Of a stretch of 42,035 nt of DNA, positions 9,801 to 18,363 are shown piece by piece; within the stretch, counting starts at the first letter, position 1; each line of letters starts with the position of its first letter. A program made the translations under genes and the position numbers. This DNA is from Flavobacteriaceae bacterium (lineage in GTDB: Bacteria; Bacteroidota; Bacteroidia; Flavobacteriales; Flavobacteriaceae): the NCBI GenBank assembly GCA_026988355.1, contig JALSLK010000083.1, positions 1 through 42,035 on the forward strand, given 5' to 3'. The notes beneath the pieces are model-generated. The model was not told where the DNA came from and did no database searches. It was given only the letters and a program-made list of their open reading frames with translations.

Positions 9801-9857
9801 GAGTTTGTAGGAACGCAACCAAATGTACTATACCAATTAAAAGTAAGAAATTCATAG
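6819..9857 (+). CDS. actB: Alternative complex III subunit ActB, molybdopterin-oxidoreductase-like / iron-sulfur fusion
   Basis: This 1012-residue fusion has a MopB-like domain (~75-740) followed by a ferredoxin-like subunit (~755-1000). Four cysteine clusters are visible: CTGCAACVIAC from C763, CQHCSHAPCETVC, CVGTRYCANNC, and CSMC paired with CTNAC. They fit three [4Fe-4S] and one [3Fe-4S] cluster, as known for the complex. The N-terminus carries a twin-arginine motif SRRDFLKYVGF (R51, R52) followed by a lipobox-like SLAAC ending at C70, so Tat export and lipid anchoring are expected. In characterised ACIII the MopB domain holds no molybdenum cofactor. It receives electrons from quinol oxidised at ActC and passes them to ActA. 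The 71-bp and 82-bp flanking gaps hold no obvious terminator. Confidence 0.95.
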   Translation: MASNKKYWTSAAELKNSSIVEKLSKTEFVTEIPTEDFLGDKEALETSSTSRRDFLKYVGFTTAAVSLAACEGPVIKTIPYLNKPNDIIPGVADYYATAIADGFDFANVLVKVREGRPIKINPNKEATSNNGTNARVQASVLSLYDNNRLKGALNNKKAINYTDFDKEVVSVLDQVNTNGKKIVFLTGTMASPSIDKLLVEFKAKYPTTEHVIYDAVSESGAVDAFETVYGTRALPNYDFSKADVIVSVGADFLGDWQGGGYEKGYAANRVPKHGKMSKHIQFETNMSLTGANADKRFALKPSEQKFALLNLYNAITGQGLTSKTTPQDAAIKDAATQLKAANGKAVVVTGIQDKNAQLIAMAINDALQSQAVDLVNTKNIRQGNDAKVAQLITDMNAGTVGAIIINQANPVYTLANSKEFVAGLKKVKLTLAFATTPTETTKEVQLVNATPHYLESWGDVSITKGTYSLMQPTINKLFDTRQFQEALLSWTGNTTSYYNYLKNTWNVEILKGQSWNNALHNGTFNTVSEESTRTPNTVDLTAVASALAKTKNNALELAVYTKVGLGDGQQANNPWLQELPDPITRTSWDNYLLISRADAESWDENLKNWTVDNGALNGDLVDVTVDGITIKNVPVYIQPGQAKGTVALALGYGRTEGVQKEMMTGVNAYPLVNKVGANVTITKVAGEHEFACVQLQHTMMGRDEIVNETSLADFIHKPKQAWNPSPKFSLDHQEVDVAETDLWEKFDDTIGTHFNLSIDLATCTGCAACVIACHTENNVPVVGKKEIRVSRDMHWLRIDRYYTSEMTKERGEEEGIVGSGKYFEAQTHPEDHPEVSFQPVMCQHCSHAPCETVCPVAATSHGRQGQNQMAYNRCVGTRYCANNCPYRVRRFNWFQYAQNSEFNFNMNNDLGRMVLNPDVVVRSRGVMEKCSMCIQMTQATILQAKKEGRPVKTGEFETACTNACSTGAMRFGDVNNHDEKVAKLQEDDRTFKLLEFVGTQPNVLYQLKVRNS

Positions 9858-9939
9858 TAACGTAATAGTTACCAGAGTATAAAATAAAATAACAAAAACC
9901 CGCACGAAGCAAAGGCAACGTGTTTAAAATAAAATTAAT

Positions 9940-11361
9940 ATGTCTCATTACGAATCACCTATTAGAGAAACATTAATCTTAGGAGATAAAAGTTATCTGG
10001 ATGTGTCTAATGATATAGCTGCACCAATAGAAGGAAAAGCAAATAGGTTATGGTGGATAGTTTTTACAATAGCATTGGTGGCATTTCTTTGGGGATTAGG
10101 CGCAATTATTTATACAATAGGAACAGGGATTGGAGTTTGGGGATTGAATAATAAAATTAATTGGGCGTGGGATATTACAAACTTCGTTTGGTGGGTTGGT
10201 ATCGGTCACGCAGGAACATTAATTTCGGCAGTATTATTATTATTTCGTCAAAAATGGAGAATGGGTATTAACCGTTCAGCAGAAGCAATGACGATTTTTG
10301 CAGTAGTACAAGCAGGATTATTTCCAATTATTCACATGGGACGTGTTTGGAATGCACCATGGGTATTGCCAATACCAAATCAATTTGGATCATTATGGAC
10401 AAACTTTAACTCACCATTATTATGGGATGTATTTGCAATCTCAACCTATTTATCGGTATCATTAGTATTTTGGTGGACAGGTTTATTACCTGATTTTGCA
10501 ATGATTAGAGATAGAGCAACAAAACCATTTCAAAAGAAAATATACGGTTTGTTAAGTTTTGGATGGAGTGGTAGAGCAAAAGATTGGCAACGTTTTGAAG
10601 AAGTATCTTTAGTGCTTGCAGGATTAGCAACACCATTAGTATTATCGGTACATACCATAGTATCATTTGACTTTGCTACATCGGTAATACCAGGATGGCA
10701 CTCTACAGTATATCCACCCTATTTCGTAGCAGGAGCTGTATTCTCTGGATTTGCAATGGTACAAACCTTACTTATTGTGATGCGTAAAGTATCTAATTTA
10801 GAAGCATATATTACAAGAGATCATATTGAAAATATGAATAAAGTAATTTTAGTAACAGGAGGTATTGTAGCAACAGCCTATTTGTCAGAATTTTTTGTAG
10901 GATGGTATTCAGGTAGTTCTTATGAAGACTTTACTTATTTATCTATTGGAGCTGCAACAGGACCATATTGGTGGGCGTTTTGGGCATTAATATTATGTAA
11001 CTCCGTATTTCCACAATTATTATGGATTAAGAAATTAAGGAGAAGTTTTATATTTTCATTTTTTATGTCTATCATTATAAATATAGGAATGTGGTTTGAG
11101 CGTTTTGATATTATTGTAATTAACTTGAGTAGAGGACATCTACCATCTACTTGGACGCAATTCTCACCTACATTTGTAGATATTAGTATTTATTTAGGTA
11201 CAATAGGATTCTTCTTTGTATTGTTTTTATTATACGCAAGAACATTTCCAGTAGTAGCACAAGCAGAAGTAAAGTCCATTTTAAAATCATCAGGATCGCA
11301 ATATAAAAAAGAAGTAGCCAAACAAGAAGATAGAGAATATAGAGCGCAAGGTTCAAACTAG
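9940..11361 (+). CDS. actC: Alternative complex III subunit ActC, NrfD-family quinol-binding membrane protein
   Basis: This 473-residue integral membrane protein has about ten hydrophobic helices and the NrfD/PsrC fold pattern, including WWVGIGHAGTLISAVLL, FPIIHMGRVW and LSVHTIVSFDFA. In known ACIII structures this subunit holds the quinol oxidation site next to the ActB clusters and contributes to proton transfer. The start MSHYESPIRETLILGD is typical of the family. It is followed by actD after 20 bp. ActF, encoded three genes later, is a distant paralogue. Confidence 0.95.
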   Translation: MSHYESPIRETLILGDKSYLDVSNDIAAPIEGKANRLWWIVFTIALVAFLWGLGAIIYTIGTGIGVWGLNNKINWAWDITNFVWWVGIGHAGTLISAVLLLFRQKWRMGINRSAEAMTIFAVVQAGLFPIIHMGRVWNAPWVLPIPNQFGSLWTNFNSPLLWDVFAISTYLSVSLVFWWTGLLPDFAMIRDRATKPFQKKIYGLLSFGWSGRAKDWQRFEEVSLVLAGLATPLVLSVHTIVSFDFATSVIPGWHSTVYPPYFVAGAVFSGFAMVQTLLIVMRKVSNLEAYITRDHIENMNKVILVTGGIVATAYLSEFFVGWYSGSSYEDFTYLSIGAATGPYWWAFWALILCNSVFPQLLWIKKLRRSFIFSFFMSIIINIGMWFERFDIIVINLSRGHLPSTWTQFSPTFVDISIYLGTIGFFFVLFLLYARTFPVVAQAEVKSILKSSGSQYKKEVAKQEDREYRAQGSN

Positions 11362-11381
11362 AAAGACTAAAATAATAAATT

Positions 11382-11906
11382 ATGAGTAATAAAATTATAC
11401 AAGCAATATTTGACGATGACGATGTCCTTGTAGCAGCTGTTAAAAAAGTTCGTGAAAGTGGCAATCATATCGAAGAAGTATTTACACCATTTCCAGTACA
11501 CGGTTTAGATAAAGCAATGGGTTTAAAAGATACTAGATTGGCAATAACAGCATTTATTTATGGCGTTATTGGTATTAGTTTTGCAGTTTGGATGATGAAT
11601 TTTATGATGATTGATGATTGGGCACAAAATATTGGTGGTAAACCAAGTTTCTCGTACGCAGAAAATATGCCATCTTTTGTACCAATTATGTTTGAGATGA
11701 CTGTGTTTTTTGCAGCACATTTAATGGTAATAACATTTTATATGCGTAGTAAAATTTGGCCATTTCAAGAAGCAAGTAATCCAGATCCAAGAACCACATC
11801 ACATTTATTTATGATGGAAGTAGATGCGGGAGATAATGCAGATGCGGTTTCATCTTTATTAAAAAAAGTAGGAGCAACAGAGCTAAAAGTAGTAGATAAA
11901 CACTAA
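11382..11906 (+). CDS. actD: Alternative complex III subunit ActD (DUF3341)
   Basis: This 174-residue protein has a cytoplasmic N-terminal domain (~1-50, with FTPFPVHGLDKAMG typical of DUF3341), two transmembrane helices (about 52-72 and 102-124) and a C-terminal domain resembling the first half. It is a structural subunit of the quinol:cytochrome c oxidoreductase that packs against ActC and ActF. Gaps to its neighbours are 20 and 10 bp, which supports co-transcription. Confidence 0.94.
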   Translation: MSNKIIQAIFDDDDVLVAAVKKVRESGNHIEEVFTPFPVHGLDKAMGLKDTRLAITAFIYGVIGISFAVWMMNFMMIDDWAQNIGGKPSFSYAENMPSFVPIMFEMTVFFAAHLMVITFYMRSKIWPFQEASNPDPRTTSHLFMMEVDAGDNADAVSSLLKKVGATELKVVDKH

Positions 11907-11916
11907 AAAAAAACAA

Positions 11917-12468
11917 ATGAAGAGTTTAATAAAAATAACATTGAGCCTTTTTATTATTATTGTATTTTCCTCATGTAGAGATAAAACAAAGAGAAATATA
12001 CAATATATGCCAGATATGTATCGACCAGTACCATACGAAGCATATTCGACAAATCCAAATTTTAAAAACGGATTAAGTTCTCAACAACCAGTCGAAGGAA
12101 CAGTCGCAAGGGGATCTGCACCTTATGATTATCCAAATACAGAAGAAGGATATCAAACAGCAAAAGCAAATTTAATATCGCCTTTAGATTCAACACAAGT
12201 AAATTATAAAAAAGGAAAAAAACTTTTTAACATGTATTGTGCAGTTTGTCATGGTAAAAAAGGCGATGGTAATGGTATATTATCGCAAAGAGATAAATTT
12301 GTAGGAATACCAAATTACGCAACAAGAGAAATTACAGAAGGTAGTATTTATCATGTTATTATGTATGGTAGAAATATGATGGGATCACATGCATCTCAGC
12401 TACAACCAGCCGAACGTTGGCAAGTAGTACATTATGTAGAAAAATTAAGAAACGACCTTAAAAAATAA
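11917..12468 (+). CDS. actE: Alternative complex III subunit ActE, mono-heme cytochrome c lipoprotein
   Basis: This 183-residue protein has a lipoprotein signal (VFSSC, lipid-modified Cys20) and one class I cytochrome c domain with CAVCH at 108-112. M154 or M155 in GRNMMG is the likely distal ligand, and the C-terminal RWQVVHYVEKL helix is typical. The segment MPDMYRPVPYEAY near residue 31 is typical of ActE. It acts on the periplasmic face as the heme donating electrons towards the oxidase. It starts 10 bp after actD. Confidence 0.94.
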   Translation: MKSLIKITLSLFIIIVFSSCRDKTKRNIQYMPDMYRPVPYEAYSTNPNFKNGLSSQQPVEGTVARGSAPYDYPNTEEGYQTAKANLISPLDSTQVNYKKGKKLFNMYCAVCHGKKGDGNGILSQRDKFVGIPNYATREITEGSIYHVIMYGRNMMGSHASQLQPAERWQVVHYVEKLRNDLKK

Positions 12469-12493
12469 TAATCAACGATTAGATTTAATAAAG

Positions 12494-13873
12494 ATGTATA
12501 CATTTTCAAGTAAATTAAAAACATTTTCAATAGCACTGATAATATTAGGCGTTTTAGGGATGGCTTATGGCTTCTTTTCTGGACCTAAAAATACACACGA
12601 CGTTGAAAAAATATTAAATGCAAATAATCATGGACATGATGCACATGCAACAGAAAACTCAAATAATGAGCATAAAGCTGCAAGTGAGCATAAATTAGAT
12701 ACACATAAGGTAGAAAATCATACTAAAACAGAGGCACATACAAATAAAGATAAACATCAAGAACATTTAGAGCATGTATTACATCAATACCAAAATAAAC
12801 CTTGGTCAGCATTCTTTATTGCAGCATTTTTCTTTTTTATGGTTGCTCTATTAGTATTGGTATTTTATTCTATTCAATGGGCAGCACAAGCAGGTTGGTC
12901 TATTGTATTATTTAGAGTAATGGAATCAATAACAGCATTTTTATTACCAACATCATTTTTCTTACTATTATTTTTAATTCTATCTACATCTGGTTTTAAT
13001 CATATTTTTGTTTGGATGGGAGAACATGCATCTAATGATGCGCTATTAGTAGAAAAAGCACCATGGTTAAATAAAACAGGGTTTTTAATTCGATCCTTCA
13101 TATTTATTGCAGGATGGAATATTTTCCGTTTCTTTTTAAGAAAAAACTCATTAGCATTAGACAAAGCAGCAGAAATGAAGTATTATAAGAGAAATTTTAA
13201 TATTGCAGTAGGGTTTTTAGGATTCTTTATTGTTACTGAATTGTTCTTTGTATTTGATGTAACCATGTCATTAGATCCACACTGGTTCAGCCAGTTATAT
13301 CCATTCTATGTATTTGCAAGTATGATGGTAACTGCTGTAACAACGATATTAATTGTAACGGTTTATTTAAAAAGTAAAGGGTACTTGCCAAATGTAAATC
13401 AAAGCCACATACATGATTTAGGAAAATTTATGTTTGGTTTTAGTATTTTTTGGTCCTATTTCTTTTTTGACCAATTTATGTTACAGTGGTATTCTAATCA
13501 ACCAGAAGAATCTGTTTATTGGATTCCAAGGTTATTAGGATCGTACCAATTACCATTTATCGGAATGTTGATTTTAAACTTTGTATTGCCATTTTTAATA
13601 TTGATAAGTAGCGATTTTAAACGTGTTAGTGGTATTATAGTCACTGCAGGATTATTTATCATTATAGGGCACTATATAGATATATTTATATTAATTTCGC
13701 CAGCAACAGTAGGAGACAATTGGAGTTTTGGAATGTCAGAATTTGGATCGCTTCTTTTCTTCTTTGGATTATTCATTTTTGTAGTGTTTAACACATTAGC
13801 AAAAGCACCATTAGAAGCAAAAGGGAATCCTCTTATGAAAGAAAGTGAGCATTATCACTATTATAATTTATAA
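12494..13873 (+). CDS. actF: Alternative complex III subunit ActF, NrfD-like membrane protein with His-rich loop
   Basis: This 459-residue membrane protein has about ten helices and is a distant paralogue of ActC; motifs include FDVTMSLDPHWFSQLYPFYVFASMM and FDQFMLQWYSNQPEE. In described ACIII this subunit does not bind quinol and may take part in proton translocation. Between helix 1 (~11-30) and helix 2 (~103-125) lies a polar loop, residues 35-97, that holds 13 histidines with Asn, Lys and Glu. I recall similar His-rich loops in other flavobacterial ActF proteins, so the loop is probably real and not an artefact. Metal binding is a guess. Confidence 0.93.
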   Translation: MYTFSSKLKTFSIALIILGVLGMAYGFFSGPKNTHDVEKILNANNHGHDAHATENSNNEHKAASEHKLDTHKVENHTKTEAHTNKDKHQEHLEHVLHQYQNKPWSAFFIAAFFFFMVALLVLVFYSIQWAAQAGWSIVLFRVMESITAFLLPTSFFLLLFLILSTSGFNHIFVWMGEHASNDALLVEKAPWLNKTGFLIRSFIFIAGWNIFRFFLRKNSLALDKAAEMKYYKRNFNIAVGFLGFFIVTELFFVFDVTMSLDPHWFSQLYPFYVFASMMVTAVTTILIVTVYLKSKGYLPNVNQSHIHDLGKFMFGFSIFWSYFFFDQFMLQWYSNQPEESVYWIPRLLGSYQLPFIGMLILNFVLPFLILISSDFKRVSGIIVTAGLFIIIGHYIDIFILISPATVGDNWSFGMSEFGSLLFFFGLFIFVVFNTLAKAPLEAKGNPLMKESEHYHYYNL

Positions 13874-13897
13874 AATAAAATTAAAACTAATAATTAA

Positions 13898-14944
13898 ATG
13901 AAAGCTTTGTTTTTTATTGCTGTATTTGCAGCCATAGCAATTGGATTTTGGCAGGTAGCCAAGATATTTGGATTGACCAAAAAAGATCAAGTTGCAACAA
14001 AAAAAGAAAATAATATCAATGGATGGTTGATGCTAGGATTATTAGCATTCGTACATGGTTTATTATTATATTGTATGATTGCTTATGGCGATGTATTATT
14101 ACCACATTTGTCTGCATCTAGCGAAGGAGAACATATCGATACCTTATTCGTTGTTACTTTTGTATTGATATTAATAGTACAGTTAATTACGCAAATATTA
14201 ATATTTTATTTTTCGTTTAAATACAGAGGTAATATTGATAGACAAGCAACTTTTTATGCAGATAGTCATAAATTAGAAATGATTTGGACAAGTGTACCAG
14301 CCGTAGTGTTAACAGCATTAGTGCTTTATGGAATTTGGACTTGGAATAAAGTAATGGATGTTTCAGAACAAGATAATCCATTATATATCGAAGTATATGC
14401 AAAACAGTTTCAGTGGGAAGCTCGTTATGCAGGAGCAGATAATGCTTTAGGAGAAGCAAATGTTCGAAATATTAAAGGAATCAATACCATGGGAGTAGAC
14501 ATGAATGATAAAAATGCAACAGACGACATTACTGTAAGAGAATTGCATTTACCAAAAGGAAGAAAAGTTGTTTTTCAGTTCCGTTCACAAGATGTATTGC
14601 ACTCTGCATATATGCCACACTTTAGAGCACAAATGAACTGTGTTCCAGGTATGAAAACACATTTTGGTTTTACACCTTCGGTTACTACGGAAGAAATGCG
14701 TAAAAATGAAGATATTGTTGCTAAAGTTAATGGAATCAATAAAATAAGAGAAGCAAAAAGTAAAGAATTAGTTGCCGCAGGAGAAGATGCATTAGAACCT
14801 TATGAATTTGATTATTTATTATTATGTAATAAAATTTGTGGCTCCTCTCACTATAACATGCAAATGAAAATTATAGTAGAAGAAGAGGCAGATTTTAATA
14901 AATGGCTAAAATCACAAAAAACATTAGTACAACTAATTAACTAA
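13898..14944 (+). CDS. coxB: Cytochrome c oxidase subunit II (CuA subunit)
   Basis: This 348-residue protein has an N-terminal helix (signal or anchor), two further transmembrane helices (about 43-63 and 83-107) and a cupredoxin domain. CuA ligands are visible as H235 (HSAYMPH), C310, C314, H318 and M321 in CNKICGSSHYNM. The position normally filled by Glu between the two cysteines is K312. It accepts electrons from the ActE/ActA cytochromes and passes them to heme a in CoxA. It sits 24 bp after actF, consistent with the ACIII-aa3 supercomplex known from flavobacteria. There is no fused cytochrome c domain at the C-terminus, so this is an aa3 and not a caa3 type. Confidence 0.96.
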   Translation: MKALFFIAVFAAIAIGFWQVAKIFGLTKKDQVATKKENNINGWLMLGLLAFVHGLLLYCMIAYGDVLLPHLSASSEGEHIDTLFVVTFVLILIVQLITQILIFYFSFKYRGNIDRQATFYADSHKLEMIWTSVPAVVLTALVLYGIWTWNKVMDVSEQDNPLYIEVYAKQFQWEARYAGADNALGEANVRNIKGINTMGVDMNDKNATDDITVRELHLPKGRKVVFQFRSQDVLHSAYMPHFRAQMNCVPGMKTHFGFTPSVTTEEMRKNEDIVAKVNGINKIREAKSKELVAAGEDALEPYEFDYLLLCNKICGSSHYNMQMKIIVEEEADFNKWLKSQKTLVQLIN

Positions 14945-14973
14945 AAAAATAAACTACTACAAAATATAAAAAT

Positions 14974-16734
14974 ATGTCACATCATAAAGAAACTTTTGTA
15001 ACCAAATACATATTTAGTCAAGATCATAAAATGATTTCAAAACAATACCTAATCACAGGTATTATTATGGGAGTTATTGGAGGGTTTATGTCTATGTTAT
15101 TCCGTTTGCAGTTAGCATATCCAGAGCAACATTTTACGATTATTGAAGCCTTTTTAGGAAAAGGAGGAGAAGGAGGACAAATGACTCCAGATATGTATAT
15201 GGGATTAGTTACCATACATGGAACCATTATGGTATTCTTTGTACTAACAGCAGGATTAAGCGGTACGTTTAGTAATTTACTAATACCATATCAAATAGGA
15301 GCAAGAGATATGGCATCTGGATTTTTAAATATGATATCGTATTGGTTATTCTTTTTATCAAGTGTAATCATGGTAGCATCTATATTTGTACATACAGGAA
15401 TGGCAAGTGCAGGATGGACAATATATCCACCATTAAGTGCATTGCCACAAGCAATGTCAGGATCTGGTTTAGGAATGGATATGTGGTTAATTTCTATGGC
15501 AATATTTATTGCAGCATCTCTTTTAGGATCGTTAAATTATATCGTAACTATACTTAATTTGAGAACTAAAGGAATGAAAATGACACGTTTACCATTAACA
15601 ATATGGGCATTTTTAATCACAGCAATTATTGGATTAGTATCGTTCCCAGTATTATTATCGGCAGCTTTATTATTAATATTTGACCGTAGTTTTGGAACAT
15701 CTTTTTATTTATCCGATATATTTATACAAGGAGAAGTACTACATTATCAAGGAGGATCGCCAATATTATTTGAGCATTTATTTTGGTTTTTAGGACATCC
15801 AGAAGTGTATATTATTTTGTTACCAGCATTAGGAATTACATCCGAAGTAATATCGACCAATGCACGTAAACCAATTTTTGGATATAGAGCAATGATTGGT
15901 TCGATGTTAGCAATCGCATTTTTATCTACCATAGTTTGGGGACATCACATGTTTGTTACAGGAATGAATCCATTCTTAGGATCTGTATTTACATTTACAA
16001 CCTTATTGATAGCAATACCATCTGCTGTAAAAGCATTTAATTATATAACTACGCTATGGAAAGGAAATTTACAATTCAATACAGGAATGTTATTTTCCAT
16101 AGGTATGGTATCCGTATTTATTTCAGGAGGTTTAACAGGATTAATTTTAGGAGATTCTGCATTAGACATTAATGTACACGATACTCTATTTGTTGTGGCA
16201 CATTTCCATTTAGTAATGGGGATTTCGGCATTATTAGGAATGTTTGCAGGAGTATATCATTGGTTTCCTAAAATGTATGGAAGAATGATGAATAAAAATT
16301 TAGGATATGTTCATTTTTGGATTACCATTGTAGCAGCGTATGGAGTGTTTTTTCCAATGCATTTTACAGGTTTAGCAGGTTTGCCGAGAAGGTATTTTAG
16401 TAATACAGCATTTCCATTATTTGACGATTTATTGCCAATAAATCAAGTAATAACAATGTTTGCATTAATTGGAGGAACAGCACAATTAATATTTTTAGGA
16501 AACTTTTTTATAAGTATTTTTAAAGGGAAAAAAGCAGTAGAGAATCCTTGGCGTTCTAATACATTAGAATGGACGACACCAATTGAGCATTTTCATGGAA
16601 ATTGGTACGGAGATATACCAGAAGTACATCGTTGGGCTTATGATTATAGTAAAGTGGATGGAAATGGAAATCCTTACGAAGAAGATTTCACACCACAAAA
16701 TGTGCCAATTAGAGAAGGAGAAGAAGAATTCTAA
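14974..16734 (+). CDS. coxA: Cytochrome c oxidase subunit I (heme a / a3-CuB)
   Basis: This 586-residue heme-copper oxidase has about 12 helices. Ligands are visible: H82 (IHGTIM) and H412 for low-spin heme, H410 for heme a3 (VAHFHLVMG), and H275 (GHPEVY), H324 and H325 (GHHM) for CuB. Y279 can form the His-Tyr crosslink. E277 in GHPEV is the D-pathway glutamate that marks an A1-type oxidase. It reduces oxygen to water and pumps protons. It is the last gene of the act-cox operon, followed by a strong hairpin. No subunit III or IV gene follows. Confidence 0.97.
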   Translation: MSHHKETFVTKYIFSQDHKMISKQYLITGIIMGVIGGFMSMLFRLQLAYPEQHFTIIEAFLGKGGEGGQMTPDMYMGLVTIHGTIMVFFVLTAGLSGTFSNLLIPYQIGARDMASGFLNMISYWLFFLSSVIMVASIFVHTGMASAGWTIYPPLSALPQAMSGSGLGMDMWLISMAIFIAASLLGSLNYIVTILNLRTKGMKMTRLPLTIWAFLITAIIGLVSFPVLLSAALLLIFDRSFGTSFYLSDIFIQGEVLHYQGGSPILFEHLFWFLGHPEVYIILLPALGITSEVISTNARKPIFGYRAMIGSMLAIAFLSTIVWGHHMFVTGMNPFLGSVFTFTTLLIAIPSAVKAFNYITTLWKGNLQFNTGMLFSIGMVSVFISGGLTGLILGDSALDINVHDTLFVVAHFHLVMGISALLGMFAGVYHWFPKMYGRMMNKNLGYVHFWITIVAAYGVFFPMHFTGLAGLPRRYFSNTAFPLFDDLLPINQVITMFALIGGTAQLIFLGNFFISIFKGKKAVENPWRSNTLEWTTPIEHFHGNWYGDIPEVHRWAYDYSKVDGNGNPYEEDFTPQNVPIREGEEEF

Positions 16735-16767
16735 AATACTCTATTTTATAAAATTAAGAAGTAAAAC

Positions 16768-16800
16768 AAAACTCTCATTCTAATTTAGAATGAGAGTTTT
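16768..16800 (+). terminator. Terminator of the act-cox operon
   Basis: A perfect 14-bp stem, AAAACTCTCATTCT paired with AGAATGAGAGTTTT, closes around the 5-nt loop aattt and ends in a T run. It lies 34 bp after the coxA stop. Because the stem has A and T runs on both sides it could also act on the convergent minus-strand transcript of the PhnA-domain gene. Confidence 0.85.
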
Positions 16801-16872
16801 GCATTTATCCTTATATATTTAGGCATAATAAAAATAATTTAATATTTAGCGCATTTCAAAATTGAATTGGTA

Positions 16873-17460
16873 TTACTTCGTTTTTTTAACAAATTTTGTT
16901 AAAATAACAATATGTTGATCGCCAACACGACCTTCAATATGTTCAGCATTATCATGTACTAAAGAGATACGATGTACCGCTTCGCCACGTTTGGCGGTAA
17001 AACCACCACCTTTAACCTTTAAATCTTGAATTAAAACCACCGAATCACCATGTAATAAAATATTACCATTACAATCTTTATGGATAATTTTCGTACTAGG
17101 ATCTATATGCGTGCCAGTAGCTTCTGCCCATTTTAGCATATCATCTTCCAAATACATCATATCAATTAAATCTTGAGCCCAAGACTCTTTTTGGTATTTT
17201 AAGCGATACAATAAACGCCAAGCAGTAATTTGTACAGGAGGAAATTCACTCCACATACTGTCATTTAAACAACGCCAATGATTGCCATCTAAATTATCCG
17301 TACTATCCATTTGATTTTTGCAAGTATCACAAACCAATAGGCTATTTTTTTCTTCTACATCCGTTACAGGAGGTACATTATAAACAGATAATTTTTCTTT
17401 AGTACTACATAATTCACAAGAAGAATTACTGCGTTTATTTAAGGCTCTTTCTAAGCTCAT
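16873..17460 (-). CDS. PhnA-domain zinc-ribbon protein
   Basis: This 195-residue protein has an N-terminal zinc-ribbon-like part with C15/C18 (CELC) and C44/C47 (CDTC). A middle helical segment (~60-125) follows, then a C-terminal PhnA domain (~128-192) with KDCNGNILLHGDSVVLIQDL and the GGGFTAKRGEAV turn. Despite the name, PhnA homologues are widespread in bacteria without phosphonate pathways and most have no established role, so I assign no reaction. It is the last of three minus-strand genes (CvpA-family, panB, this one), 60 bp after panB. Confidence 0.88.
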   Translation of the reverse strand: MSLERALNKRSNSSCELCSTKEKLSVYNVPPVTDVEEKNSLLVCDTCKNQMDSTDNLDGNHWRCLNDSMWSEFPPVQITAWRLLYRLKYQKESWAQDLIDMMYLEDDMLKWAEATGTHIDPSTKIIHKDCNGNILLHGDSVVLIQDLKVKGGGFTAKRGEAVHRISLVHDNAEHIEGRVGDQHIVILTKFVKKTK

Positions 17461-17520
17461 AGTTATTAAAATAATAAGTTAATATTTTTGTAATTGAAAA
17501 AATAATTTTCCATTTAATCT

Positions 17521-18339
17521 TTAATATTGCTCTTTTTTATTAGGAAAATCTACATTTTTAACATCTTTAATATAATTTTTAAAAGCACCAGTCATATCAT
17601 CGTATAAATTTAGGTAACGACGTAAAAATCGAGGACTAAATTCGTGCGTCATACCAAGCATATCATGCATAACTAAAACTTGACCATCCACACCAGCACC
17701 AGCACCAATACCAATTACAGGAATGGATAACGTTTTTGCAACTTTTTCAGCAAGTGTTGCAGGAACTTTTTCTAAAACTAAAGCAAAACAACCTAATTCT
17801 TGTAACAATAAAGCATCTTCAATTAATTTATTAGCCTCTTCTTCTTCCTTAGCTCTTACCGTATAAGTACCAAATTTATAAATAGATTGAGGAGTTAAAC
17901 CAAGATGCCCCATAACAGGAATACCAGCAGTTAAAATACGAGAAATAGATTCCGAAATTTCAGAACCACCTTCTAATTTTACAGCATGACCACCAGATTC
18001 TTTCATAATCCGAATAGCAGATTCAAGAGCTTTACGCGAATTACCTTGGTATGTGCCAAAAGGCAAATCAACAACAACCAAACAACGATCAATAGCTCTT
18101 ATAACAGAAGAAGCATGATAAATCATTTGATCTAAAGTAATGGGTAAAGTCGTTTCATGACCAGCCATAACATTAGAGGCAGAATCGCCAACTAAAATAA
18201 TATCAATACCAGCGTGATCTACTATTTTAGCCATTGTATAATCGTAAGCAGTAAGCATCGCTATTTTTTCGGAATTGGCTTTCATTTCAATTAATGATTT
18301 AACCGTAATTCGTTTATATTGTTTTTTTGCAGTAGACAT
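17521..18339 (-). CDS. panB: 3-methyl-2-oxobutanoate hydroxymethyltransferase
   Basis: This 272-residue PanB catalyses the first committed step of pantothenate synthesis, adding a hydroxymethyl group from methylenetetrahydrofolate to 2-oxoisovalerate. The family TIM-barrel motifs are clear: [28 protein letters not shown] with the metal-binding Asp, [29 protein letters not shown], and ALVLEKVPA with the catalytic Glu. Length is normal. It starts 24 bp after the CvpA-family gene on the same strand, so the two are probably co-transcribed, though no functional link is known. Confidence 0.96.
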   Translation of the reverse strand: MSTAKKQYKRITVKSLIEMKANSEKIAMLTAYDYTMAKIVDHAGIDIILVGDSASNVMAGHETTLPITLDQMIYHASSVIRAIDRCLVVVDLPFGTYQGNSRKALESAIRIMKESGGHAVKLEGGSEISESISRILTAGIPVMGHLGLTPQSIYKFGTYTVRAKEEEEANKLIEDALLLQELGCFALVLEKVPATLAEKVAKTLSIPVIGIGAGAGVDGQVLVMHDMLGMTHEFSPRFLRRYLNLYDDMTGAFKNYIKDVKNVDFPNKKEQY

Positions 18340-18363
18340 ATTTTTTGAAATTTATAGAGAATA

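Noticed and set aside
6819-9857. Functional molybdoenzyme such as a DMSO or formate oxidoreductase
   Set aside because: The gene order actA-F-coxBA and the fused ferredoxin domain identify the ACIII ActB subunit, which in known cases has no molybdenum cofactor.
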